Below are positions 46,901 through 55,076 of a stretch of 64,000 bases of DNA, piece after piece; position 1 is the stretch's first letter, and each line of letters starts with the position of its first letter. This DNA is from Lentisphaeria bacterium (GTDB taxonomy: Bacteria > Verrucomicrobiota > Lentisphaeria > Victivallales > Victivallaceae), in assembly GCA_017450705.1 (NCBI GenBank), contig JAFSTC010000093.1:1-64000 (forward strand), read 5' to 3'. Below the pieces are notes generated by a model that was not told the DNA's origin, searched no databases, and saw only the letters and a program-made list of their open reading frames with translations. The translations under genes and the position numbers were made by a program.

Positions 46901-47372
46901 GACCGACAAAGGCAAGTCCTTCGACAAGCTCTTCACCTTCTCCGCCCCGAGCCGCACCCTGAAAATTGAGCCGCTCGAGATCGTCGGCCCGGAGAAGTCG
47001 GCGGGGCATTACAGGTGTTCCATCGCGGAGCCGAACAAATTTTTCGGCTGGTTCGCCCCCGGCGCCGTCGTCTATTACGGAAGAGTCGATTTCGGTGAGA
47101 AGCCGGTGACGGAGATCACCCTCCGGGCGGGCGTGAACCCGAAATACGCCGGGGCAAAAGTGGAGTTCATCACGGGCCGCGAGGGCGACGACGTCGCGGG
47201 CGGTACGATCCTGACCTCCACCGGCGCGTTCGGCAATTACCGGAATTTCCGGATCAAGCTGGAAAAACCGCTTTCCGGCGTTCAGGAGATCCGCGTCCGT
47301 TTCCACGGCAACAGCTGCTGCAACTTCATCGGCTGGGCCGTCGGCTGGCAGCCGGATCCCGCCGGGAAATGA
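43968..47372 (+). CDS. Secreted LamG plus DUF6259-like glycosidase candidate
   Basis: 1134 aa. Signal peptide about 1-22. Residues about 30-215 are a LamG/concanavalin-like domain (KPGKWYHVAAVFEPYDEKSE). Residues about 300-530 form a beta-sandwich, and 540-930 a TIM-barrel-like domain of DUF6259 type (NARWSFDWFDVRKGCW, GPQGIYHDQVACCTGYPC, EDMSEPYVEMFDGAGIWRW). The C-terminal 200 residues are beta-rich. Asp in IYHDQ and Glu in DMSEP are possible catalytic carboxylates. Probably surface-acting on a polysaccharide. Confidence 0.68.
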   Translation: MSLPKKFFLLPTFLSAFLLTAGTPLGMKDLILHDGASLRDGVLHLDGRSGYATVRDGRNISVGKEGLTVAMSVKLDDRGLKDTLPEGIDMLAAKRNVWLLGRHAGRIYTNFHDGKKWCGPLNPPWKYKPGKWYHVAAVFEPYDEKSEGEVGCISTIWIDGKAAAQKRFPHRLPAANGSEIRVGHLEGWNKNWLARGEIADFHLENRALNPAEIENLAAKSTKVKIAGLRPLIPELERAKADTPENRWAVRILRAVPRETAAALAKEFGRDLYKNLQQERKGIQIVSLGDLKVAVNWGKGSSHPILGLYDAKARRAVAVTSPFHWCAELRKGKIAKNANSETIRCSQVVREKDGLRVKWKSDAPCPFTAESKIVFGKDRLEADLAFRPLDPGTVTDFVNFPCAAFERAGKDDKLLYPFQCGVLIDDPTEKRFVFGQNGWYPSLKATMQFDAYFAGRRGIYLGMEDPEAKLKEHHAVGRSGKLSLRWRHPAALPPGTSGGNKFVSPGKAALELYDGEWFEPAMIYRRFLEGSRVPWFCRELPRSDTPQWYRDMTLNIHFNTWNRQMAEEAFRETAYLREYFELPVNARWSFDWFDVRKGCWPVFRMYDWGLPLLKRYANAGFYLHLYLDYYLWKHLDGPKGKGDLRYSTHGKRFEVRRSDKTPPTHFYKTGAHAGYHSVMCPGAAGWRENSRQLIRDTIKDYGPQGIYHDQVACCTGYPCYAADHGHALNDPAVWIKGYRELLMSVRREFPGIPHDSEDMSEPYVEMFDGAGIWRWTLPGQVPAFNAIYSGRVQFVGRMMDQHFKGEPRSFFIKLAYELIYAEQLGFFNPSELWQADFRRLYLKRLMHLRKLLLPYFNTGRMLPPVRFRTAVPEITTQWGSYYPKPISLIATPKLLANAYRAPLGTCWIFVNPLDEKQTAEPVPDAAGGTVRRCLAGAEKPVPWKSGDRIELAPYAFEVWVTGEAEAARIQAGLNAIFKMTDKGKSFDKLFTFSAPSRTLKIEPLEIVGPEKSAGHYRCSIAEPNKFFGWFAPGAVVYYGRVDFGEKPVTEITLRAGVNPKYAGAKVEFITGREGDDVAGGTILTSTGAFGNYRNFRIKLEKPLSGVQEIRVRFHGNSCCNFIGWAVGWQPDPAGK

Positions 47373-47407
47373 CCGGCGGATCGAAATAACACGGAAGGTA
47401 TGCTCTC

Positions 47408-49816
47408 ATGAACACGAAATTGCTTTTTGTTCTGGCGGCGTCCGTATTCGCTTCCGGACTCTTCGCGGCGGACTTTGCGCTGGTCCGCGGGAACCGGCCG
47501 GAAAGCGCCGTCGTCCTGAGCGCCGACGCGCCGCCTCTTGTCGCGGAAGCGGTGGACAACTTCAACCGGACGCTGAAAACCATCACGGGAACCGCCCTTC
47601 CGGTGGTCCGGCGGGAGACTGCCGGAAACCGGATCGTGCTCGCCGTCCGCAAAGCGGATTCCCTGATGACGGCGGATCATTTCTCCATCACCTTCCCGGA
47701 CAGCCGGACGATGAAGATCGAAGGGACCGAGTATTCGGTGCAGTGGGCGTTCAACCATCTGATCCGCGAATTCGCGAAAGCGGAGTGGGTCATGCCGGAG
47801 AGTTGCGGTCTGAGCTACACGCCCCTGAAAGACCTGACCGTTCCCATCCGAAAGATGGAAGTGAAAAGCGCCGCCTGGCCGATCGGCCGTCTCCACAGCA
47901 ACAAAAAGATCTTCTGGAACCAGAATCTGCGCGAAGGCATCCGGAGCGGCCACTTTCTCACCCGTTACGCTTTTCCGGCGGAGAAATACGGCAAGGACAA
48001 TTCCTGGCCCGCGGCGATCATGCCCGTTCACAACGGGAAGAAGCTCACGGCGCTGCCGGATCCCAAGTCTCCCATCCAGTTCTGGCAGCCGTGCTATTCG
48101 AACCCGGAAACGGCAAAGATCGCCGTGCGGAACATTCTGGAATATCTGGAGAAACACCCCGGAACCCTGAGCATCTGCCTCTCCTCCAACGACGTCACGG
48201 GATTCTGCGAATGCGCCGAATGCATGAAGCTGGACAAAAAGCGCAACACCCGGTCGGAATCCTACTTCACCTTCATCAACCGGGTCGCGGCCGAACTCCT
48301 GAAAACCCATCCCGGACTGATCATTCTGGCGGACGCGTACACCTACAACGACCTTCCCCCCAGTTTCAAACTGCATCCGAACGTGCTGGTGGAGATCTCC
48401 ATCGACTTCAACTCCTGCGTGTCGGAAGAGTGTCTGGCACACCACAAAAAGAATATCGCCGCATGGAGCGAAAAGGCCTCCATGCTCGGCTTGTGGGATT
48501 ACTCCTGGGGATACCCCTACCCCGTGCCGCGCATGTATCTGCCCGTCCACCTGGACATGCTGAAATACATGGCGGCGCACAAGGCGAAATTCTATTACGG
48601 TCAAAGCTGGACCGTGGACGCCCACGAAGGGCCGAAACAATATCTGATCGCAAAACTGCTGTGGGACGGCAGTCAGGACGTGAAGAAGCTGGAGGAGGAG
48701 TGGTACGTCCGCTGCGTCGGGGAAAAGGCCGCGCCTTACCTGAAAGCCTATTTCAAGGTCTGGAACGACTATTTCACGGGACGGGCCAAACTGACCCCCT
48801 GGTTCAAAAGCGCCCCGACGGTGTACATGACTTACAACGACGTCTCCTGCGTTTACGCCTTGCGTGAGGCGGATATCCAGACTGCGGCCCGGGCGATGGA
48901 ACAGGTCGCCGCGCTGGCCGGGACGGATCAGGAAAAACAGCGGGCGGAGGTGTTGATGCGTCTCTGGCGGCACACGTTCCTCAGGCTCCGTCTGCTGGGG
49001 GCGGGCATTTACGATCACTCCGGCGTGATCCGGACGGCGGAACAGGCGAAAAAACTGCTGGAAACCGTGCTGGCGTCTCCGGAATATCTGAAAGAATACG
49101 ACGAGATCAGCCGCCGGCTCGCCGGGGAAAAAGACATCCGGCACCTCTACCTCTCCCAGGCGTGCATCCGTCAGGGCGCGTCCCCGGTGGACAGAAAATT
49201 CGATTCGAATCTGGAAGGGCACATCCTCGCCGCCGCCGAATTTCACGACCGGCCTGAAGTGAAAGATTTGATGCGTAAGATCGCCGCCGATCCCCGTCAG
49301 ACCGGGACGATCCGCACGCTCTGCCGTCTGCTGAGCGAGCCGGAGCGCCATAAAAATCGCCTGCCGGACGGGAGCGCCGAAAACGGCGTCACGGAAGTAT
49401 TTCACATCCGTCCCGGTTCCGGTTCGGACGGGGAAATCTCCGTCACGGATAAATTCGCCGCTTCCGGAAAAAAATCTTTCCAGGTCGAGGTCAAGTCGCG
49501 CAATGTCGTGTTTCAAATCGCCGCCTCCGGACTCAAACCAGGAAAAAAATACGCGTTCACCTTCAAATCCTTCATTCCCTCCCCCAGCGGAGAGGGGTAT
49601 TTGCAGATATGGTGCATCGGCAGCAGGAATGCGAAACACAACAAGTCACGCGGGCTCACCCCCTTCAAACTTTCGGGAAGCGTCTGGCAGACCTTCTCGC
49701 ACCTTTCCCCTGCGCTGACTTCCGACAGGCTGTATATCCGCATCTATCTGCGGAACTACGAGATCGGCGACAAGGTCTTTTTCGACGATCTGAAACTTAT
49801 GGAAGTGGAAGAGTAA
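47408..49816 (+). CDS. Secreted DUF4838-like protein (GH20b/alpha-glucuronidase-like N-domain)
   Basis: 802 aa. Signal peptide about 1-20. The N-terminal 110 residues have the zincin-like GH20b/GH67 fold signature (EYSVQWAFNHLIREFAKAEW). The central barrel has SICLSSNDVTGFCECAECMK, with the Cys-x-Cys-x2-Cys cluster typical of DUF4838. Residues about 660-802 form a CBM-like sandwich (VFFDDLKLMEVEE). DUF4838 proteins are frequent in Lentisphaerota glycan loci and thought to be glycosidases of unknown specificity. A second member is at 55077. Confidence 0.78.
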   Translation: MNTKLLFVLAASVFASGLFAADFALVRGNRPESAVVLSADAPPLVAEAVDNFNRTLKTITGTALPVVRRETAGNRIVLAVRKADSLMTADHFSITFPDSRTMKIEGTEYSVQWAFNHLIREFAKAEWVMPESCGLSYTPLKDLTVPIRKMEVKSAAWPIGRLHSNKKIFWNQNLREGIRSGHFLTRYAFPAEKYGKDNSWPAAIMPVHNGKKLTALPDPKSPIQFWQPCYSNPETAKIAVRNILEYLEKHPGTLSICLSSNDVTGFCECAECMKLDKKRNTRSESYFTFINRVAAELLKTHPGLIILADAYTYNDLPPSFKLHPNVLVEISIDFNSCVSEECLAHHKKNIAAWSEKASMLGLWDYSWGYPYPVPRMYLPVHLDMLKYMAAHKAKFYYGQSWTVDAHEGPKQYLIAKLLWDGSQDVKKLEEEWYVRCVGEKAAPYLKAYFKVWNDYFTGRAKLTPWFKSAPTVYMTYNDVSCVYALREADIQTAARAMEQVAALAGTDQEKQRAEVLMRLWRHTFLRLRLLGAGIYDHSGVIRTAEQAKKLLETVLASPEYLKEYDEISRRLAGEKDIRHLYLSQACIRQGASPVDRKFDSNLEGHILAAAEFHDRPEVKDLMRKIAADPRQTGTIRTLCRLLSEPERHKNRLPDGSAENGVTEVFHIRPGSGSDGEISVTDKFAASGKKSFQVEVKSRNVVFQIAASGLKPGKKYAFTFKSFIPSPSGEGYLQIWCIGSRNAKHNKSRGLTPFKLSGSVWQTFSHLSPALTSDRLYIRIYLRNYEIGDKVFFDDLKLMEVEE

Positions 49817-49833
49817 GGCCGCGTTTCGAAATC

Positions 49834-51657
49834 ATGGATCTTCAAAAGCTCTACCGCCGGTTCGACAAACTTTATTCAGCGGAAGACGTTGCGGAAAATG
49901 CGCACGAACTTTACGAGCTGGAAAAAAAAGTCTGTCACCGCGACTTCCCCCGTTCCACACGATGGCTCGCCGAAACCTTGCGCAAGGCCGGATTCGAGCG
50001 GGTCGAACGCATCGCACATGCCGCCGACGGCGTGACTTCCTCTTACGACGCGACGATGCCGGAAGCCTGGGATCTGGAGGGACGGGCCTATTTGGAAGTG
50101 CTTTCCCCGTGGCCGGAAGCGGGACGGATCATCGCCGACACGGACGAGATCGCCTTCGCCGCCGCCACGTGGTGCGGCTCCACCCCGGACGGGGGATCGA
50201 CCGGTGAACTCACCCTTTACGATCGGGAACACCCGGGAAAAGCCCGCGGGAAATGGGTCTTTTACGACACCATGCCCCGCGGCGCGATGATCGGGGAGCT
50301 GGCCCGCGCCGGGGCGCTGGGGATCGTCGCAACCGATTTCGAGCAGGGCTGGCGCGACCCCGACGCCACCCGCTGGATGAACGGTCCGGGGCAATGGGGC
50401 TGGTACTATGTGAAAGACGACTTGCGTCTGCCGGTCTTCGCCGTCACCCCGCGCCGGGCGCTGAGGCTCAAAAACGAACTGCGGAACGGTCGGACCGTGC
50501 TCCTGCACGGCGTCCTCAAGGCGCGGATCGGCAAGGGAGAGATCTACACGGTGACAGGGGTGATCCCGGGAGAAAGCGACGAAGAGTACGCGATTTTCGC
50601 GCATCTGTACGAGCCCTTCCTCTCCGACGACGCATCCGGGGTCGCCGCAGGGATCGAGGTAGGCCGCATGCTCAAAAATTCGGGACTGAAACTCAAGAAG
50701 AGTCTGCGCGTCGTCTTCTCCATGGAGCATTACGGATTTCTGGCCTATCTGGCGCAGGGGACCCACCGTATCCGGGCCGCGATGAACATGGATATGCCCG
50801 CCTCGCTCATGTACCGCGATCTGGGACTGCCGCTGCACTGGCGGATGAGCACGGTCGGTCTGCCGTTTTTCACCGATCTGCTGATGCTGAAGATCATCGA
50901 GGAATGCGAGGCCGGACTTTCGATCGACTGTCATCCGGGGACCCTCTCCGACGACACCATGGCGGGCGAACCGATTTTGAACATCCCGACCAACTGGCTT
51001 TTCGTGGAGATATCCCCCGCGCCGCTGCACCACACTTCCAGTGCCGTCTACGCCGAGGTGGACTGGGAACTTGCGGGCATCGTCACGAAACTGGTGACGA
51101 CTCTTGCGGCATTCATGCTGACGGCGGAACGGGAGGATTTCGAAACTCTCCTCGACGATCTCCGGCGTCTGGCGCGGTCGCAGGCCGGACGTCGCGCCGA
51201 CGATACGCCGTTCGAGCGGAAAGTCCATTGCGATTTCGCCGCGGGAGAACTGCTGTCGGTCGACAGCTGGATGCCGGGACTCGTGACGGCGGAAGAGGCG
51301 GAAGCTGCGGTGGCCGATCTGCGTCTGCCGGATCCGGAACTCGCGCCGCGGACGCCGAACGAAAAAAAAGCCGCGCAGATGACGGTCAGGAGGCTTTGCG
51401 GAGGAACGCCGTGGAGTCTGGCGAAGATCCCCTATGATGAGCGGATCGATTTCGGCAAACCGGTCGAACGGCTCTATTTCACCCTGCTGGACGGGAAACG
51501 GACGGTTTTCGAGGCCGTCCGGATGACCGACGCCATGCTCGGGACCGTCACGTCCGACGAAAACATCGGGAGAGCCGTCGCGCATCTGCGCTACCTTGCC
51601 CGTTACGGGTATTTCGAGATCCTGCGGGACGGCAGCAAGACGGCTTCCCGCCGGTAA
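49834..51657 (+). CDS. M28/DUF4910-like metallopeptidase with PA-like domain
   Basis: 607 aa, no signal peptide. Residues about 110-235 resemble a protease-associated insert (GKWVFYDTMPRGAMIGELAR, AGALGIVATDF). The catalytic domain has His257 in IFAHLYEP, the Asp pair SDDASG (265-266), Glu in FSMEHYGFL and a late His in LHHTSSAVYAE. The canonical HxD of M28 reads HLY, as in DUF4910-type members (H..HP..xDDxSG). It may remove an amino acid or N-acyl group from a glycopeptide or act on an amide-linked sugar derivative. A peptidase-like gene inside a glycosidase unit is unusual. Confidence 0.72.
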   Translation: MDLQKLYRRFDKLYSAEDVAENAHELYELEKKVCHRDFPRSTRWLAETLRKAGFERVERIAHAADGVTSSYDATMPEAWDLEGRAYLEVLSPWPEAGRIIADTDEIAFAAATWCGSTPDGGSTGELTLYDREHPGKARGKWVFYDTMPRGAMIGELARAGALGIVATDFEQGWRDPDATRWMNGPGQWGWYYVKDDLRLPVFAVTPRRALRLKNELRNGRTVLLHGVLKARIGKGEIYTVTGVIPGESDEEYAIFAHLYEPFLSDDASGVAAGIEVGRMLKNSGLKLKKSLRVVFSMEHYGFLAYLAQGTHRIRAAMNMDMPASLMYRDLGLPLHWRMSTVGLPFFTDLLMLKIIEECEAGLSIDCHPGTLSDDTMAGEPILNIPTNWLFVEISPAPLHHTSSAVYAEVDWELAGIVTKLVTTLAAFMLTAEREDFETLLDDLRRLARSQAGRRADDTPFERKVHCDFAAGELLSVDSWMPGLVTAEEAEAAVADLRLPDPELAPRTPNEKKAAQMTVRRLCGGTPWSLAKIPYDERIDFGKPVERLYFTLLDGKRTVFEAVRMTDAMLGTVTSDENIGRAVAHLRYLARYGYFEILRDGSKTASRR

Positions 51658-51686
51658 ACGGTCATTCGCGAAAGGACGGAGCAAAA

Positions 51687-54131
51687 ATGAACGGAAAAAA
51701 TGCAAAAGTCTTTCTTCTCTGCCTTGCGTTTCTCCCCGGGCTCCTGCCGGGCGGGGGGATCGAAAGCGCCCGGCATCTGGAAGCTGCGGAAGGTCTGCTG
51801 CGCCCGGAAAAGGTTCCGGAGCAGCTCCTGCTGCTGGACTTCTCCCGGGGCGCGAAGTGGGATGAAGTCGTCAACTTCGAAGACCGGCTCGAAACGGGGT
51901 ACGGGGAAAAAGCGGGCAGGAGAGGGTTCTACCTCGCCGGACCGGAAAAACACACCGACACGGCGTGGCAGCTGCGGTCGGCCAAGTTCCCCCTCCGTGG
52001 CGCGGGCGAACTGGCCGGACGGATCGACCTGTCCGTCCAAGGCCCCCTCAGGGGCAAACTCGCCCCCCACTGGGAAAAGTACACCAGCGCCGTCCACTGG
52101 TTCTCAGCCGACGGCAGCCCCCTCGGGCGGACGGCCTTCGCCGCCGCCGTCGCGAAAGATGGGGCCGACAGCATCTCATTCCGAATGACCGTCCCCCCGC
52201 GGGCGGCCGCGGGACGGCTCTCTCTGGGCGCGGACAGTCCCAACCTCGGGCGCGGCGACGTTCTGCTCGTCACGCAGGTCCGCGTGGACGGCATCCCCCC
52301 CGGGGAGAGCCGCTGTTTCACCGACGCGGAAGCCGTCCTGCCGCCGGTGCGCTTTGCTCCGACAGATCCGGTCTGCACGCTTTCGGCGGAAACCCCGGAA
52401 GGGACTTCGGTCGCCGCCGAGACCGCCTTCGCCGCCGACAAAAACGGGGTCCCCGGAAAATTCTCCCCCTTCGGTCCCGCGGCGCGGCCCGTTCCCGAAG
52501 GCACGGGCTGGGTCAAATGCCGTGTAAAATTCGTGACCGACGGGAAACGCCGTCCCGCCCTCCGCGCGGCGACGGTGTGCGGCAGGACCCTCTCGAAATG
52601 GAACTCCCTCTCCGCGGGCTCCGCCGTCATCCGCCGGGTGTCGGTCTCCCCCTCGCCCGACCCGGCGCAGCCCTTCGTCTTTTCCGTCGGCCACGGTTTT
52701 CCCGTCGACCGGAAGAGCCTGCGCGTCGTCCTCGACGGAAAGGACGTCACGGCGGAGCTCCGGCGGCGGGACGTCGTCCCCGAACCGCCCGAAATGGAGG
52801 CCGCCGTCTTCACGTACAAGCCCGACAAGCCCTTTGCCATGCGGCAGGTCCACAAGGCCGTCGTCTCCTTTTCGGACATCTGCGGGAAAACTTTCTCGAA
52901 ACCCCTGTACTTTTTCTTCGACGAACCGCTGAAAACGGGCGCGGTGACGCTCCGGGATGACGGCGTCATCCTGACGGACGGCAAGCCCTTCTTCCCCGTC
53001 GGCGCCTGTTTCGTCACCCCCTGCCCCGAGAACGGCAACAGCCTCGACAACGCTTATCTCTGGCTCAAAAAGGCGGGGGTCAACGTCATCGCCTTCAATC
53101 CGACGCTCCACCGCAAGGATCCCCGCGGAGCGCTGGACAAGATCGCGAAATACGGTCTGCGGGTCTATTTCCCGCCCGGGGACCGCAAAGGGGCCAACTG
53201 TCAGGACCTCGACGCGATCCTGCGGACCGTGGCGGAACACTACCGCCATCCGGCTCTGCTGGCCTGGTACATCGGCGACGACACGATCCTCCACAACACG
53301 CCGGAACAGGTGGCGCAGAAGGCCGAAGCCATCCGGGCCGTCGATCCCTGGCACCCCACCTGTCAGGCGGACGCGGTGCTTCCCTTTCACCCGCCCGTGT
53401 TTTCCCCCGCCGCGAGCGCGGACGATCCGTCGCGCTTCCGCCCCTTTGTCAACTGCACGGACATCTTCCGCGCCGAACTCTACCCCGTCCGCAACGACTC
53501 CGAAAAGAACGCAAAAGACTGCGTACCGGGCCTGATCGTCTGCATGCGGACGGTCAAGCGGGATCTCCGGGACCGGGCGGAAGCGCCCAAAAGCATCTGG
53601 GGGATCGTCCAGTATTTCGAGGGCTGGGGCAAGACGAAAGAAAAGTCCACCTGGAAACGCTATCCCACATGGCAGGAGCTCCGCGCCATGACCTGGGCCG
53701 TGATCATCCACGGCGCGAAAGGTCTCAACTGGTACACCTGTCACTATTACCCCAATCTGTTCGCCCACGGCTTCATGTACACGGAGGAGACCCGGCGCAA
53801 TATCCTGCGGATGACGGCCGAGATCGTCCCCCTCGTCCCCGTGCTGACGGAACGGGACAACGCTCCCCGCCCGGAAGCTGCGGTCCTCTCGGGACCGGCG
53901 AAGGACGTGCTGGGGAACGATTCACTGAGCGTCATGGCGCGGAAACACGGCGGGCATCTTTATCTTTTTGCCCTCAACTCATCCGCGGAGACGATCCGCG
54001 CGCGGATCGCCCTCCCCGGCGTCTCCGGAGGGACCGTCCTCTACGAAAACGGCCGCAGGATCGCGGTCCAAAACGGCTTCCTCACCGACGATTTTCCGCC
54101 CAAAGGGGTCCACGTCTACAAGCTGAAGTGA
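51687..54131 (+). CDS. Secreted GH-A clan-like TIM-barrel protein
   Basis: 814 aa. Signal peptide about 1-22. The first 440 residues are beta-rich, including an Ig-like part. A barrel begins at about 430 with GVILTDGKPFFPVGACFVTP, typical of GH2/GH5/GH42-like barrels. At the expected acid/base the sequence is LLAWYIGDDTILHNTPEQ, where relatives usually show GDEP with Glu; here Asp follows Asp. The C-terminal domain is a small sandwich (MARKHGGHLYLFALNSSAE). It may be a diverged glycosidase or a binding protein. Last gene before the promoter at 54197. Confidence 0.68.
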   Translation: MNGKNAKVFLLCLAFLPGLLPGGGIESARHLEAAEGLLRPEKVPEQLLLLDFSRGAKWDEVVNFEDRLETGYGEKAGRRGFYLAGPEKHTDTAWQLRSAKFPLRGAGELAGRIDLSVQGPLRGKLAPHWEKYTSAVHWFSADGSPLGRTAFAAAVAKDGADSISFRMTVPPRAAAGRLSLGADSPNLGRGDVLLVTQVRVDGIPPGESRCFTDAEAVLPPVRFAPTDPVCTLSAETPEGTSVAAETAFAADKNGVPGKFSPFGPAARPVPEGTGWVKCRVKFVTDGKRRPALRAATVCGRTLSKWNSLSAGSAVIRRVSVSPSPDPAQPFVFSVGHGFPVDRKSLRVVLDGKDVTAELRRRDVVPEPPEMEAAVFTYKPDKPFAMRQVHKAVVSFSDICGKTFSKPLYFFFDEPLKTGAVTLRDDGVILTDGKPFFPVGACFVTPCPENGNSLDNAYLWLKKAGVNVIAFNPTLHRKDPRGALDKIAKYGLRVYFPPGDRKGANCQDLDAILRTVAEHYRHPALLAWYIGDDTILHNTPEQVAQKAEAIRAVDPWHPTCQADAVLPFHPPVFSPAASADDPSRFRPFVNCTDIFRAELYPVRNDSEKNAKDCVPGLIVCMRTVKRDLRDRAEAPKSIWGIVQYFEGWGKTKEKSTWKRYPTWQELRAMTWAVIIHGAKGLNWYTCHYYPNLFAHGFMYTEETRRNILRMTAEIVPLVPVLTERDNAPRPEAAVLSGPAKDVLGNDSLSVMARKHGGHLYLFALNSSAETIRARIALPGVSGGTVLYENGRRIAVQNGFLTDDFPPKGVHVYKLK

Positions 54132-54142
54132 CGCACGAAACG

Positions 54143-54183
54143 CCGCCCGTCCGGAAAGAAAATCCGAAACCGGAGGCGGGCGG
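54143..54183. repeat. Inverted repeat between gene units
   Basis: CCGCCCG-TCCGG (54143-54154) pairs with CCGGA-(GG)-CGGGCGG (54170-54183), a 12-bp stem with a 2-nt bulge and 15-nt loop just after the 814-aa gene. It may terminate or attenuate that transcript, but no U-run follows. Confidence 0.5.
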
Positions 54184-54196
54184 TGCCTCCTGCCGC

Positions 54197-54225
54197 TTGA
54201 AAAAGGGCGGGGGGAATGCTATCTT
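54197..54225 (+). promoter_or_regulatory. Promoter of the third prepilin/DUF4838 unit
   Basis: TTGAAA (54197-54202), 17-bp spacer, TATCTT (54220-54225), 56 nt before the prepilin ATG. It marks a separate transcription start within the region. Confidence 0.7.
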
Positions 54226-54281
54226 ATCGCGGTCGTAAATTTTGCGTCAACAGGGAAATCCCGACAAAAAAGGAGGTCGTC

Positions 54282-55055
54282 ATGTCACGTTTCACAGCAT
54301 CCGCGGACACGCAAGGATCCAACCGGAAAGAGAGCCGGGCTTTCACGCTCATCGAGCTGCTGGTCGTCATCGCCATCATCGCCATTTTGGCCGCCATGCT
54401 CATGCCCGCTTTGCAGCAGGCGCGGGAGCGGGGCCGCGCCGCCAGCTGTCTCAACAACCTCAAACAGCTGGGACTCAACGCGTTCATGTACATCGACGCC
54501 TCCGACGGGACCCATTATCTCCACGACAGCAACGGCCAGTGGGCCGGGTGGTTCATCAACAAGGGCATCTTCACCAAGAAACCCGACTTCGTGGCCTGCC
54601 CCACGATCCCGCCGGGCAAGTTCACCACCACGAGCACGCTCAACAACGCCTACAACACCTACACCTGCCGCGTGCGCAACAACATTCCCGGCGGCATCGG
54701 CTACATCCAGTCCAATACGGACTTCCTGCTGGCCACCAAGCGCATCGCCTATCCCGTGAAATTCATGATCTTCGCGGACTCGGTCGGCACCGCCAGCCGC
54801 ATGCAGAACTCCTGGTCCTTCATCCACACCAGTTCCACCATCACCTCCGGCGTCTACATGGCCCACGGCGGCTCGGCCAACATGGTCTTCCTCGACGGCC
54901 ACGCGGGCTCTCTGCGCAACTGGCACGAGTGCTACTCCACCTGGTTCGCCGAATACGGCAAAAACGGTTCCGCCTCGGAACGGGGCGGGTTCACGTTCCA
55001 CTACATCGACCCGAATTTCTCCGCCGTGCGCTTCAACGGCGGCGGTCTCAAGTAG
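54282..55055 (+). CDS. Prepilin-type N-terminal domain protein, cluster 3
   Basis: 257 aa from ATG 54282 (AAGGAGG just upstream). A leader of about 20 residues precedes [16 protein letters not shown], as in the two other prepilins. The C-terminal domain contains [13 protein letters not shown], the shared spaced motif, and ends in an aromatic/Gly-rich tail. The gene leads its own unit and is followed 21 nt later by a secreted DUF4838 protein. Confidence 0.88.
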   Translation: MSRFTASADTQGSNRKESRAFTLIELLVVIAIIAILAAMLMPALQQARERGRAASCLNNLKQLGLNAFMYIDASDGTHYLHDSNGQWAGWFINKGIFTKKPDFVACPTIPPGKFTTTSTLNNAYNTYTCRVRNNIPGGIGYIQSNTDFLLATKRIAYPVKFMIFADSVGTASRMQNSWSFIHTSSTITSGVYMAHGGSANMVFLDGHAGSLRNWHECYSTWFAEYGKNGSASERGGFTFHYIDPNFSAVRFNGGGLK

Positions 55056-55076
55056 AACGGAAAGGAGCGTCCCCCC

